Assembly: GCF_910596095.1 (NCBI RefSeq)
Contig: NC_056538.1
Location: 11,216,001-11,280,000, forward strand
Direction of reading: 5' to 3'
DNA from: Thunnus maccoyii
Taxonomy: Eukaryota; Chordata; Actinopteri; Scombriformes; Scombridae
DNA length: 64,000 bases
This document shows positions 13,285-29,453 of this stretch, one piece after another (the stretch's first letter is position 1; each line of letters starts with the position of its first letter). A program made the position numbers and the translations under genes. Under the pieces are notes generated by a model that was given only the letters and a program-made list of their open reading frames with translations, was not told the origin of the DNA and ran no database searches.

Positions 13285-14159
13285 ATGGCTAATGAACCTG
13301 GTCGAGGAGACAGCATCTCTCCATCAGGTAAAAAAACAAACATTGCACTTTATGCATCATTATGTCCCTCCTTAACATTGTTGACCAACTTTTCATAGAC
13401 CCACTTTTCAAATAGCAATAAGCAGTGACACTCCTTGTTGGGTGCCTTGACACTTGTGTGGCAGGTTTAGAGAACAGTGTTGGTCTGCTCTGAGGACATA
13501 TGTGGAAAAATATGTTTCAAACTCAGTGATCACCTGTTTCATACAGTGCAGTTTTTATATGACTGCACTGGTGTTCTCTACACCCTTCGATAATGTACTG
13601 CAACTGATTATTTAATCAAAATGAGCAACATTTCCAATGTAACACAAAGTATTCATTGAGCTCAAACATAACTGCATATTGCTACAGATTTAGTTTTGTG
13701 AACAATAAGTTTAGTTTCACAATAATCCTCACTCTAATCATCATGATGTCATCCACTCTAGGCACAACTGTTGCCTTCACAGCCAAGCTGAGCGTGAGTG
13801 ACAGCTACCCCTGTCACTCTGGAGTCCTGAAGTTTGCCAATGTGCTGATCAATGAGGGAGGAGGCTACAGTCCTGACACAGGTCTCTTTACCTGTTCCGT
13901 GGATGGCCTCTATCACTTCACTGTGCATGTGTCTGTGTATGGCCGTGGGCAGTGTGCTATATTCAAGAATGGAGAGAAAGTAGTGTCTCTGTATCATACC
14001 TCTCTACCTGATAAATGTAGCCAAGTGGCCAGTATGAGCAGTTTAATCAGACTGTCCAAAAAAGATGAGGTCTGGGTGAACATCTGGGGGCCTGGCAGAA
14101 ATGATATCTTTGCAACTGATGATAATGACACTGTCTTTGCTGGGGTTCGTTTGGGTTAA
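13285..14159 (+). CDS. C1q-domain protein without signal peptide or collagen stalk
   Basis: Coding exons are 13285-13327 (ATG in exon 13252-13327) and 13762-14159, joined in phase to give 146 residues. A non-coding exon ending at 12837 (cagcaacag/gtaaga) probably precedes them. Residues from about 16 to the end form one globular C1q (gC1q/TNF-like) domain: AFTAKLS at the start, YSPDTGLFTC, the aromatic-rich GLYHFTVHV strand, IFKNGE, and the closing FAGVRLG. There is no signal peptide and no Gly-X-Y collagen repeat; the first exon encodes a polar leader MANEPGRGDSISPSG. Fish have very many such small C1q-domain proteins, usually tied to innate recognition, but the exact role here is unknown. 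An unspliced alternative start at 13743 or 13746 is possible, since the exon frame is open upstream. A polyadenylation signal follows 22 bases after the stop. Confidence 0.85.
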
Positions 14160-14180
14160 TGACATTAGTGTCAAAATGTC

Positions 14181-14186
14181 AATAAA
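14181..14186 (+). promoter_or_regulatory. Polyadenylation signal of the C1q-domain gene
   Basis: A canonical aataaa lies 22 bases after the C1q stop codon, giving a very short 3' UTR and leaving only about 360 bases to the next start codon (polr2i). Confidence 0.6.
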
Positions 14187-14428
14187 GTTCTTAGCTGAGC
14201 TTTTCTTTATGAGCCAGTATCGCTTCAGTGTGTGATTACTGTATTACTATATGAAATTTGTTACAGCAAAAATACATTGTGCTTTTGCATCAATAAATTC
14301 AGTGTTTTACTGAAATTAACTGTGTTTTTTTATTTACTACACGCCAATAATAAAATAATACGGCTTACATTTTTACCTCCAGCCGCTGGGAGGCGCTGTC
14401 TCAGGAATCATCACATAATTAATGAATA

Positions 14429-14445
14429 CACGCATGCGCAATTGG
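14429..14445 (+). promoter_or_regulatory. NRF1-like site and inverted CCAAT box of polr2i
   Basis: The sequence cacgcatgcgcaattgg, 100 bases before the polr2i ATG, combines a match to the NRF1 core (GCATGCGC) with an inverted CCAAT box (attgg). Both are usual in TATA-less housekeeping promoters. The match is by eye to the known consensus. Confidence 0.5.
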
Positions 14446-14545
14446 TCTGTTTTCAAACGCGTAGAGGCGAATGCGGCGGTAGAAAGTGTCTGAGCATCAA
14501 TTTTATTGTATTTGTCAGGTTTATCTTCGTTTAAGAGTTATCCTA

Positions 14546-18748
<4,203 letters not shown>

Positions 18749-19738
18749 AGCTTGTGATGATGAAGAGGGTCAAATAATTTGCATCTACAGTGTTGCTGTC
18801 TACAAGAACATTTTCCTAGCTGAAGCTCAAACAGAGTTGTTTTTATACTCATCATACCAGTCAGTAAAAATGTGAATATAATATAATACATGACCATTCA
18901 GTTTGTTGTCAAATAGCAGCACTGCTGATGTTTGTAGACCCTGATATCTTTGTATGATGACCTACAGTCTGTCACACAGCATCTTGTGAATATAGTGTAT
19001 TAATAGTTTTTTACAGCGGCTGTCCTTTTCAAATGTGTTTTGTTAGATTAAATGAATCGGTTGTTTCAAATGTCTCTTGAGTATTTAATGGAACAAGTAA
19101 AACATGTCAAATTATACAAATAACAAATACTTGCATAATTATACACATTACACTTTTGTTAGCATGGACACTATTGTTTTTGCAGGTTTCAGAGTAATTA
19201 CTCACATCAAAAACCAAAATTTGAATTTGGTCTTCTCATTTTTCATTTTTTGATTCTGACAACAAAGAAGGTAAAACAGCTCTATTTTTCTGTTTCTGGT
19301 TTAAAATGAAAAAGTAAAAAACATATTTCCACTTTTTCGTTTTTGGTTTTGAACGACAAAACAGATTATATGCTGATACCCATATATTACTGACTTCCTC
19401 CTGAAACTCCAAAGACCCCTCACATCATTTGGAAGCGGTTGTGCCCATCCGTGGGAAAAAAACTGCTACTGTTTTCTGCAATGTTGACAGTTTTCACTGA
19501 GATGATCAACTTCCTTCTTTTGGAAGTATGTATATTCCAAACAACGTGTTGGGCAACTGTAGACTATTACTCAGCTGGCACAAGCAGTCGGAAAAGACAT
19601 GCATCCACATGCAACAACAAAGAACAGGGAAGGTGTACTTCCCATGACCACACCTCCTGAAACAAACAGGCGTGTTGATAAGGCGGCTGCACAGCCTGCT
19701 GCTGGTCATTGAAACCAAAGACATCTGTTTGTGGAGCT

Positions 19739-20632
19739 ATGGACCAAAAAGGTATGAAAAACACACTACGCATAATATACTGGTACGATTTCAGTTGTGA
19801 CACAAGGTTTTATTTTGAATATGATTTTGATTGTTTTCAAACTGCTTTCCAGTGATGGTTATTTCAGTGCTGGAGTGGGGTGCAGCCACCCCTCGAAACA
19901 AGGAGACTTTGAGAGGCCCTGCCCAGAGAGTTATTATACACCACACTGCTCTTGCAAACTGCAAGGACCAGAAGGACTGCATGGACCAACTTGTCAGCAT
20001 TCAGAGAATGCATATGAAAGAAAGGGCCTTCGACAACATCGGATATAAGTGAGTCTCTGTTGCCTTTATTGCTCCAAATTTCAAAAATAATACTCAGCCG
20101 ATGCAAAATGTAATTGTGGTATAATTTTTATGCAGTATCATATGTACAAAGTGAACACATTGGAGGAAAATGAGTTATGTATCACTTCTAATGGGTTCGA
20201 CATCACTTTATGTATGTTTCAGTTTTCTTGTTGGAGGAGATGGGACGGTGTACGAGGGCCGTGGCTGGGGCGTGGTAGGAGCACATACTAAAGGCAACAA
20301 TCATGACTCATTGGGGATCGCCTTCATGGGAAATTTCAACTGTAAGCATGCTACTATGTCAATATTGGCAGCAAAAAAGCAATGGAATAAAATACCGCAG
20401 TAAAACTTTCCATAAGCCTACAGGTGTAATGATAATGGTGCTTGTTTTAATTTCAGATGACACGCCAAGCAAAGAGGCAATTTCGTCAGTCAGACAGCTG
20501 CTGGAGTCTGGAGTTTGCGAGGGCTTCTTACACCCACAGTTTGTCCTGTTTGGACACAGAGATTTGGGCAACACAGAATGTCCAGGACAGAAACTTTATG
20601 CTGCACTACCACAACTTAGGAGAAGCACATAA
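19739..20632 (+). CDS. pglyrp5: Short peptidoglycan recognition protein with intact amidase site, signal-peptide-free
   Basis: Coding exons are 19739-19751, 19853-20048, 20223-20341 and 20457-20632, in phase, for 504 bases and 167 residues. Nearly the whole protein is one PGRP/amidase_2 domain: LEWGA (11-15), RVIIHHTA (30-37), IGYNFLVGGDG (67-77), VYEGRGW (79-85), and [14 protein letters not shown] (140-153). By alignment with known amidase PGRPs the zinc ligands are His34, Tyr69, His143 and Cys151, all present. The protein should therefore cleave the N-acetylmuramoyl-L-alanine bond of bacterial peptidoglycan, unlike PGLYRP1 which lacks the full set. Cys41 and Cys47 fit the conserved PGRP disulfide. 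There is no signal peptide: the first exon encodes only MDQK plus one base. That fits fish PGRP5-type proteins, described as short and intracellular. The paralogue name is a family judgement. Confidence 0.88.
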
Positions 20633-20833
20633 AGCTCCTCGCAGATGTTGATGGTTTCCATGGAAAATTCTCTCCTTACCTTTAGTTGCACACAAAACCT
20701 TCATCAGTTTTTTGTTAATCCCAGATATGGAATTAACAAAATGACAACATGAAGAGGAACTTCATTGTTTGAACACTAACTCTCCAATCTTTTTTTCCTC
20801 TTTTTACATTTTTTATTTTATCATGGCTGTCTT

Positions 20834-20839
20834 AATAAA
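20834..20839 (+). promoter_or_regulatory. Polyadenylation signal of the PGRP gene
   Basis: A canonical aataaa lies about 200 bases after the PGRP stop, preceded by a T-rich stretch. It is the first such signal downstream of the gene. Confidence 0.55.
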
Positions 20840-23800
20840 TCAGGGAAGGTTTGTGTTGTAACGAGAAGATTTTCTACAGGTTTCACACTCTGTCAGCAGA
20901 GGGAGCTGTCACATGGACTCTAGTTGTGCAAAAGGCCTAATCTACAAACTGACAGTGAATACATTTTGATTTTAAAGCAGTTCTCACCTTTTAATGTGAT
21001 GTCATTCTTCCATGTGCAATATTTATATGGAGTTCAATACATTTTACAAATGAATACTTGATTGATATCATTATGAGTGGACCTTGGTGTAAACATTTAC
21101 ATTTATTCAACCTGTTCTTACATTATGCTACAGATCATTTGTAAATAAATACAAGTTATCAACAATATGATGATTATTTGATTTATTTATTTTTATTCAT
21201 GTCAAGAATTCTCTCTTTGCTCGCCTTCTACCGTCGAGGCCTACAAACTGTCTGCCAGTTCTGTGCTCACTTCATGATAATGTCTTCAGGGTGCCGCTGC
21301 AAAATCTTTCTCAACAACACAGGACATGAAATCAAATATTAAACAGAGAAAAAGATCCAAGAGGATTACAAGTGTTGAAGCAACAATGCGTGCTTTCTGC
21401 ACTGCCAGAAACATTCCCAACAAGTGCTCACTTGTGCAGCGCAGGGATTATGAAGGGAGGCCCGTATCAAATGAAGTCAAGAGTAAGTATAAAGGTAACA
21501 GATCACATGTGTAGTTCCGGTCGTCATGTCCGATTGGCATGTCAGACACCTAATGTGCATAGTGTTTGATTTGATTGATACAATTTAACAAAAAACTGTC
21601 ATCAAAAAAAAAATGATAGTTGAATGCTGGTCAAACGGTAAAGTATGGCCTCTAGTGTGGGGTGGCCCAGACCTGCAGACCTCAAACATACACTGCAGAC
21701 ACATGTAACATTTAACACATGAAAATTAGTGAGTCTACATGGGTGCAAGAGATGCTGGTTGCAGATGTGTTTAGGGGTCTTCTTAACATGTCAATATTTA
21801 TTTAATGGATTTTATTTTTTAATGTAATTTTAATGCTAGATTAAATTGGCTATTTACTTCTATATGTCAGAAATGCATGCAACATGCAACCCTCTGTGCC
21901 TTTTTTAAATGTATCTCAAAAGCCCAGAAATGTCTCTTTTTTATAGTTATGTCCATGGCCCCTTTGAAGCCTGTGTTGTTTATTACTGGTAGCAGATAAT
22001 TTACTGTCAGTTTAATGAAGAGCATCTGTTTGAGTATCACAACCACACTGATGTTTATTTTTGTTTTTGTAATCTGGAAAGAAGAAGATTTCTGCACTCA
22101 TTTTACAGTATGATTTGTGGTCCAATGATAGGTTTACTCATGTTGGATTGGACAGATCTGCTGCTTATATAATCTTATACACAGTGGTTTTTGGCCATTT
22201 CAGATGTCAAATACCTAAAAATGTTATAAATAGAAATGCATGACTTGTCCCCTTTTCAGGTGCAATTATAATAAAGCAAAACACAGTAGCATAAAATAAT
22301 CTAATAATGTGTTTTGGTAAAAGTAACAGTCCAAATGGATATTATGTAAAACATGGTTTAACAGGCTATTTGTTCAGTCTTGTGCAATACTTGATTTGAG
22401 AGTTGGTTCCTCCTGGTTCTCAACTGTCTGACTCTTGATGGAAATGAGGAAATTAGGTTTCCTTACATGTTTGAGGAGCAGGTTTAGTGAGTTCAAAACC
22501 TTCAGGTGCAGATAAATAGAAGACAGATCTCTGATCAGTCTGGCAGAGTGTGTGATCTTTAAACTAATGTTATCATATGTAGGCTCATACATTAATATAA
22601 TAAGACCTTTGACTCAACATCCACTCAGACCATGTTTCACTCTCTGGCTGAAGTCTGCGTATTTCTATGTTTTCAAGACAACAAAACATTATCCAGCTTG
22701 CTGTCTTAACATGTCTCTCTGACATCAGTGTGGGATAAATCACTACTGTCTTCTCACACAGACACACTGATTAATCTGCGGTGCCTTTATTCTTCTAAAA
22801 CTCATATTCAATAAAAAGAAACACTGTTAAGTGATAAGTATATTTAAGTATTTATTTATAGACACATAATTAGAGTCGGGAAAGGCTATTTGGAAAATGA
22901 TTAAAGATTTTACAACTAGGTAGCTTTTGTCATTTTGGTTAAACTCAAATTTATTCAGCAACATGCAGCATGTGAACATGATATTGGCTGAAATAACAGA
23001 GACTTGAAAACTGGATTCACTACCACTGTAACATTTCAGTGGATGTACTAAAACGACGATATTCCCCAACATATTAAGTTTTGGTCTGATCACCACAAAG
23101 TGATCATGTACACAGTGGTGAACTTGCAGAGCTTAATATGGCCCACATATGCGGGGATGTTGATCCACGACTGGTCAGTAACACATTTTCATTTGGATTG
23201 ATTCTGTCAGAAAAAAAAAAGATCTGCAACTTGGTACATTTTTTTCTCGCTCTATTGAGAATTACCTTAAATCTTGCAATAATCCTGCTTTAGAATATAG
23301 ATTGCTCTGTTCTTTTAAGCCTATAAGAGCTAAATTATGATTCATCTATAGGTTACACCGACTACGTCTTCCTTTTGATCGGCATTTTGCCAAATGATGA
23401 TATCAACAAAGGTGCGCAGAGAGAAAGAGAGGGGAGGATGAAGCCAGCCCAGGGGGCAAAGGCGCGTGTGAGAGGGTTGAGTTTCATGAGTCACGGAAGT
23501 ATTATTATTGAACCCGAGAGTTCACTGATCAGTCACACAGATTGACAGCACACTCATTTATCCCGGGTTCAAACGTCTCTCGGCGCGGTTTGGATGGGGG
23601 AGCATGTGTTTTCCGTTAAAAGCATAAGGTTACCTGCGCATTATTATCGATTATACTATTACTTTTGATTTTATAACAATGGCATCTATACCAATCCAAC
23701 ATTTTAGTGAGTTACGTTATGTTCTAGCTTGCTACTTTGATTGTATGAAGAAAAAGTGATTGGACACCCCAAAACCGTTAGAGTAAATTCGATTTCCTGT

Positions 23801-24084
23801 TTTCTAAAATTAGGGTCTGGTCGCTCAGAGTTGGAAAACAAACAAATGACGCCCCCAAATGTTTCCCTACTTGAACGAGTCACAAAGTAATGCACTACTT
23901 TTAGTAGGCAACGAGTCCTGAGCTGCTGTGATCATGCGCATTTGTTGTCACGCTGTTTGGCCAGTGAGTCTTTGGCTCCTCACCACTCTGGATCAGCGCA
24001 TCTTTGCTCAGCAGGTTCAGTGACGCGCTCTCCTCTCCTCACCGGACACCTTTGAGGACTTCAGGTGTGGTTTTACGCACTAAA
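20840..24084. other. Intergenic DNA between the PGRP gene and the foxg1-group gene
   Basis: No gene that I can support. One open frame at 21326-21514 ends near a strong donor-like site (aga/gtaagtat at about 21484) but matches no family I recognise. From about 23400 base composition rises toward the forkhead gene, and that part (to 24084) probably holds its promoter and 5' UTR. The rest is AT-rich. Confidence 0.4.
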
Positions 24085-25308
24085 ATGGAGAATTTGAAAA
24101 CTTCAAATCCTTTGTTCCACAAGTCCTCGTTCAGCATCAGCAGCCTGTTGTTGAGACGAGACGGGGTGAGGAGTGACCAGGAGTCTCCTTCCCAGTCCCA
24201 GAAACTGCGCTCCGCTCATCCAGAGAAATCCAGCCGAGACGGAAAGTTTGACAGTGACAAGAAATGCGACAACTCAAAACAGTGCACAGAGGCAGAAACC
24301 AAACCGGTGGCTGCAAATGGAAAACCAGAAGGAAATAAGGGAGAATCAAAGAAAGGCAGCGGAGCAGAAGACAGCGTTAAACCTGAGAAACCTCCTTTCA
24401 GTTACAACGCGCTCATCATGATGGCGATCCGCCAAAGCCCGGAACGACGGCTCACACTCAACGGCATCTATGAGTTTATCATGGAAAACTTTCCATACTA
24501 CCGACAAAACAGACAAGGATGGCAAAACTCAATCAGGCACAACCTGAGTCTGAATAAGTGCTTCGTTAAAGTGCCGCGCCACTATGATGACCCGGGTAAA
24601 GGTAACTATTGGATGCTGGACCCCTGCAGTGAGGATGTCTTCATAGGTGGCACATCAGGGAAACTCCGGCGCAGGGCCACAGCTGGCTCCAAGGCCAAAC
24701 TTGCACTAAAACGTGGAGGGGGTCGTCTGATGTCCTCCAGCACTGCGACCAGTGTGACCTTAGCCGCAACGGGCTCGTTTTACTGGCCGGTACCGCAGTT
24801 TCTACCTCTCCAAACGCCAGTGCGCGCCCACCTTGGCGCAGGAAATTACCTGAGTGCTCATCCCCGCTTCTCCAACCACGCCGCATCGGTTGTTTCACAG
24901 CGGTCCCGGCTGAGCGCAACAAGTGGTGCAGATGCCGACCGGTTCGTGCAGACTCACCAGGAGATGTCTTACATTGGAGTCAGCTGCGCGCAATCCCGTC
25001 GCCATCAGATAGGCACCGCCTGCACCGCCTTCTCCACATCCATCCCTGCGTGCACCTTGCCGCTGTCGGATCCCTGCTCTTTTAACATGATCTCCGGACA
25101 AGCCAGCTACTTTTACTCGCACCAACTACCCTGCGCCGCAACGCTTAGTCCGTGCCAAGAGGAGTGCGCAACGAAGACGTCTCCGGGACTATTTTTTTCC
25201 AAGAGCGGTCACTCAGACCTCGGAGGATGCTGTAATGACTTTCCAAATTACTGCCCCCAAGTCAGTTCAAGCCCTCCCTTGTCTTGGAACATAGAAAAAA
25301 TAGCCTAA
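24085..25308 (+). CDS. foxg1: Forkhead transcription factor of the FOXG1 group, intronless
   Basis: One uninterrupted coding region of 407 residues from ATG 24085, which has a strong context (aaaATGg); the frame is open further upstream but has no ATG. The forkhead domain spans about 102-194: [19 protein letters not shown], recognition helix [13 protein letters not shown] (148-160), and [23 protein letters not shown]. These match FOXG1 more closely than other forkheads, notably the VFIGGT-GKLRRR wing. Residues 16-22 (FSISSLL) form an eh1-like Groucho/TLE-binding motif in FOXG1's N-terminal position. The tail keeps the block [10 protein letters not shown] (compare FOXG1 GQTSYFF). FOXG1 proteins are nuclear repressors patterning forebrain and sensory organs. 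The N-terminus lacks the His/Pro-rich runs of mammalian FOXG1, and the tail is divergent and Cys-rich. It is therefore probably one of the extra fish paralogues (foxg1b, c or d); which one is not decidable here. Confidence 0.9.
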   Translation: MENLKTSNPLFHKSSFSISSLLLRRDGVRSDQESPSQSQKLRSAHPEKSSRDGKFDSDKKCDNSKQCTEAETKPVAANGKPEGNKGESKKGSGAEDSVKPEKPPFSYNALIMMAIRQSPERRLTLNGIYEFIMENFPYYRQNRQGWQNSIRHNLSLNKCFVKVPRHYDDPGKGNYWMLDPCSEDVFIGGTSGKLRRRATAGSKAKLALKRGGGRLMSSSTATSVTLAATGSFYWPVPQFLPLQTPVRAHLGAGNYLSAHPRFSNHAASVVSQRSRLSATSGADADRFVQTHQEMSYIGVSCAQSRRHQIGTACTAFSTSIPACTLPLSDPCSFNMISGQASYFYSHQLPCAATLSPCQEECATKTSPGLFFSKSGHSDLGGCCNDFPNYCPQVSSSPPLSWNIEKIA

Positions 25309-28300
25309 AGGTTGATACCAAATAATATCCAGGATACTGAAGAATTTAGACGGATCAGATCATCATAATTGAAAGAGTGTGCGTATTAGAATTTCTTGGG
25401 TTTATCAAACGCCTGGTTAATGAAAATTATCCTGCAAAATTTGCCCAATAATTTGTATTAAAGTTAAAGATATCTCAACTAAAATGGGCAGTGTTTTGCA
25501 CTAGGATTAATCCAAACAGGTGTTGTAAAAATTGTGTCAAATTAACACAAAAAAAAATTTAAAAATTGCACATTTGCTCTTTTCAAACATCATTATACAA
25601 TGTGACAAGATCAAACGTTTATTATCATTATAAAGAATGTAATTATATAGGCTACTTGGTCTGAATCTATTGAACTGATTTAATGTTTTCTTTTTATATT
25701 TATCTCATTCATTATTTTCCACATACCTGTATGCACATGTCAGTATAGATGAGTGAAAAGATGTTTGCGCGCATGTCAGTTTTAGACCTGATGCCTGCGT
25801 CTGAAATTGTTCTACTACAAAGTGACCAAAATTAAATGAAATCACATTTAAATTTTTTAAAAAAAGAAAAAAAAAGAAATGATCACTCAGTCTGACGTGA
25901 TTCATTTTAGCCATGCATGTTGACCGTCACCTCAAAAAGCTATTAAAATATTGAAGCTGATAACTGTGGATCAGCTGTTCTCCAGTAGGCGCCGAAAAAC
26001 GTTCCAGTTAACTTAGTTTAAAAATGAGTTATAAAAATAAGAATCACGCTTTTATAAGAAAATAGATTACAGCAAAATGCAACTTGGAATGGCGATTAAA
26101 CTGCTGTTTTCTGCATTTGTTCTTTTCCATTTTATTAATGTTGCAACTAAAAAATCTTACATTCTTATTTGAATTAGCCTACATGTAACTGAATGATGAA
26201 TAATGCATTTTTAATTGTGTTTTTTTTCACCTCATTAAAACTTTCTGTTGTTGATTGTTCTCATTTGGCTGTTATTGAATGTTTCTGTGGAGAGGTGAGC
26301 TCACAAAAAGGACTTAAGATTAATTGTTTAGTAAAATATGAAATCAAAAGAAGCCTGTTAATAGACCTGTTGTCATCCTCTTCTGTAGGTCAACAGTTCA
26401 AAGTGCTGTTGAGGGTTTCTTGAGGAAGTATCAACAGTGTGTAGACTGTGATGTCACTTCAACAGGTAGATGTGACATTTGCAGTCAAATCTTATTGATC
26501 TGTCTTGTGTTTCACCCAACGCCCGTTCAACTTTCCTTCACCTCTCCTGAGATATAAATATATTATTTATTTAACAGATGTATGGAGATACAGATAGAGC
26601 AGCTTCCTGGACGGCTGCCTCCTTTAAACAAAAGACTCTTTATATCAAAAGACCCCTAGCCCGTCACCTCTCCAAGCCCAGTCACATTCATTCACAGTCG
26701 CCTGTGGTTAAAGCAGACTGGGCTGGATCAGGTAACTGCAACAGCACTGTTGGCAAACTCACAGTCTAGATAGATGCGAAGATAATAACATTTTCATTAC
26801 TGGCATGAGTAATTGTGGTCGCAGCAGAGAGTGCAGGAGGACAGATCTGTGAATCAACAGGTTTGGTTTGGTTCTATACCCTGAGGAAAGAAGTAAGAAG
26901 ATACTGTTTGCTGTTTGTCATAAATAACCACCTTTCTTTGACAGCTCTAATAATAACCACGGAGCTCTAAATCACTGATACACTGGAGTCCAGAGTATAG
27001 ACACTACATCAATATCAGGTTTCACTCTTGTCTTTAACAGACTATTGGAGTTTGGTTCTGATATATGTTGCTGTTGCTGCTAATCTGTCACTGATCATGT
27101 GCTGAAAGTTGTGTAATAAGTAATAAAGAATTGTTTTTTTTTAAGGTCACATACCTACTGTATATCAAAAACATGCCTTTCCAGTGCACCACATGATATA
27201 AAGGTGTGTTTGGAAATGTGCTGTCTCTTTATCAGGACTTTATTTTACCCTATCAAAATCAGATTGTAGAACCAATAATGTCAGTTTTGTGAATCAGAAT
27301 AGACATGGATCATAGTTATCAGTGACTGAACATTGGATAAAAGGAGATCATTTTTTATCAGCCTTTAGCAGTTCCCATCTTCACTTTAGTTTAGAATGTG
27401 ACTGTAATCTAATTTAGGTTCAGCATCACATGTTGCCAACATGTTTTACATTTAAAATGTCTGAATTTAACTGAAATACACAGTTTATAAATGCAGCACG
27501 TTATTCAGTCTGCAGCCTTCTGAACAAACACCTTTCATCATCTGTTACTCCACAGTTAACCAATCTGTTACCAAGACATTTCACTTTATTTATAGACTGA
27601 GAAGACATTGCAATTTTTTCAGAACTCAGGGAGAGAATCCAAAGAAAATATGAAAAAATGCTCAGGAGGGCCTTTCATTTTTCATAAAGTAAAATATAAG
27701 ATTTATCTCACCTCCCCACCCCAATGATTGCCGTATAATTCCTAAAAAAAAAAAAAAGCAAAGCTTTGGGCCATAATCATATGAATAAAGCTTTTAAAAC
27801 TTACTCATTATTCAGTTATTTCAGAGTAATCAAAGTATTTCCTCCTTGCCCATCTGATTTTATGGTTGTAGGTTATTATCTGCTCTCCTACTTGGGCAAC
27901 TGCAAAAGGGTTGTCAGATTATTGCATCCACATCACATGTAGACTAATACATCACACACACACAGTGTCAGACCACACTGAGCTCATTTTACGGGCCAAC
28001 TGTGATCGACAGTTTAAGATATAGGTCTGTTGGCTGAGCTAGGTGTCCTTCATAAAGATATAGTAAAGCTCTGGAAATCAATCCCACACTCTCGCCACTC
28101 TCAGCAGCACACAGGCCGCTATTATCCACAGCAAGTGACTTCCACAGGTAGATCTGCCACCCTTTGAAATAAGGTGGGTGGGTTGTACACTCTCAGGCGT
28201 CTGTCTGTCTCTTGCCAGAAAGCCAATCTCTCAATGTCTCATTGCTGCTTTGTAGATAATGTAGGCTACATCCCTCTCTCTCCCTCTCTCTCTCACACAC

Positions 28301-29338
28301 ACACACAAGCACAAACACACACACTCTCTTTCCCCCCATTCTTGTTGTGTTAAAGAGCAAAACAAAGACATATCTGTTTGGGTCTGCGGTATCAGTCTGG
28401 CTGCTCCTCCTGCCATCTCTTTTTTTCCTGTGACAATTACTTCAACAGAGGTGGTTATTGTTAGGTATGAATACCACACCCTTAAAAAGTGTTGTTGTAA
28501 TAATAATAGTAATTATTATTTATTATTTAAAAATTAACTTCTTATCATTTTTACCTACAACTGAATTCTGCAGAGGATAAAAACACTTCATTACAAGTAA
28601 AAGTCCTGCATTGAACAGAGTAAAAGACACATTATCAGTTTAATGTACTCTAAGTATCAAAATATACTCATTGAGCAGCAGAATGGCCCCTATCAGTGTT
28701 ATTACTATAAACCTGGGTTATTCTAGCTGATCAATAAATGTGTAATCTGCATTTTAACATTGGAGATATTTGTTAATAGGTGTATTTTATAGGCTATACT
28801 GTTGGGTATAGTTGATTTGCACCGTAAAACCATGTATCGGATTTTATCGGGTTTTTTTTGGGGGGGGGGGGTTTCCCAAAAAGCAAAAAGTCTCTTTATT
28901 TATAACAAAGAGGTACAATGCAATTCGGATTAAATTTAAATTAAATTAAAATTTGAGAAACTTATCTGCAAAGTATAATTATACAACTATACAATGTCTG
29001 GTGGTGTAAAAAGTAGAATAATTGCCTTTGATATGAAGCAGTGTAAAAGTATAAAGAAGCACACAATGGATATACACACAAAGTACAAATATATCAATAT
29101 TTTCAGTAAATAAATAAATAGAGTATTTTACTTTCTACCACTGGTAACGTAGCAACAGTCTAATATGGACTCATGTATGTGGCCGTTAAAATCAGAAGGA
29201 GATAATATTGTAATATATAGGCTGTATCAATAATATGATCAAAAACTATTGCAGAAAAATAAGTAAATGTTTGATACGTTTTCGTGAACAGTAATAACCC
29301 GGTAGTAGTTAGTTACTTTGAAGCGGGTGTTTGTTGAA
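25309..29338. other. 3' flank of the foxg1-group gene and intergenic DNA
   Basis: About 4 kb with no supportable gene. An aataaa at 27122-27127 could end a long foxg1-group 3' UTR. The stretch 28265-28330 is a TC/CA simple repeat, 28560-28800 is a dispersed repeat, and 28860-28871 is a run of 12 G. Developmental forkhead genes often have conserved enhancers nearby, but single-sequence reading cannot show them. Confidence 0.4.
28560..28800 (+). repeat. Interspersed repeat of the 'ccattatgagtaaaag' family, copy 2
   Basis: 'cattacaagtaaaagtcctg', 'ctaagtatcaaaatatac' and the following 'gggttattctagctgatcaa' run in the same order as the copies at 4645 and 41393. Non-coding. Confidence 0.5.
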
Positions 29339-29346
29339 CCGGAAGT
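29339..29346 (+). promoter_or_regulatory. ETS-type site in the snrpd2 promoter
   Basis: ccggaagt, about 110 bases before the snrpd2 start codon, is the classic ETS/GABP core seen in housekeeping promoters. It lies in a locally GC-richer segment that precedes the first exon. Confidence 0.5.
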
Positions 29347-29453
29347 AACTCCATCCACGCTAGTCTGAAGACTCGTTGCGGATACGAAGACAGTCAGTGG
29401 AGAACAGACGTGGGGACTGCAGGCTGAGAAACTGCTTTTATTAATCAGCAACC

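Noticed and set aside
13656-13761. Open frame extension upstream of the C1q exon as a signal-bearing N-terminus
   Set aside because: It lacks an ATG at its beginning and crosses a good acceptor (ccactctag) at 13753-13761. The spliced model from ATG 13285 is in phase and preferred, though starts at 13743 or 13746 are not excluded.
28860-28871. Run of 12 G as a functional quadruplex
   Set aside because: A single homopolymer after a T run is as likely to be a sequencing or simple-repeat artefact; no spaced G-tracts surround it.
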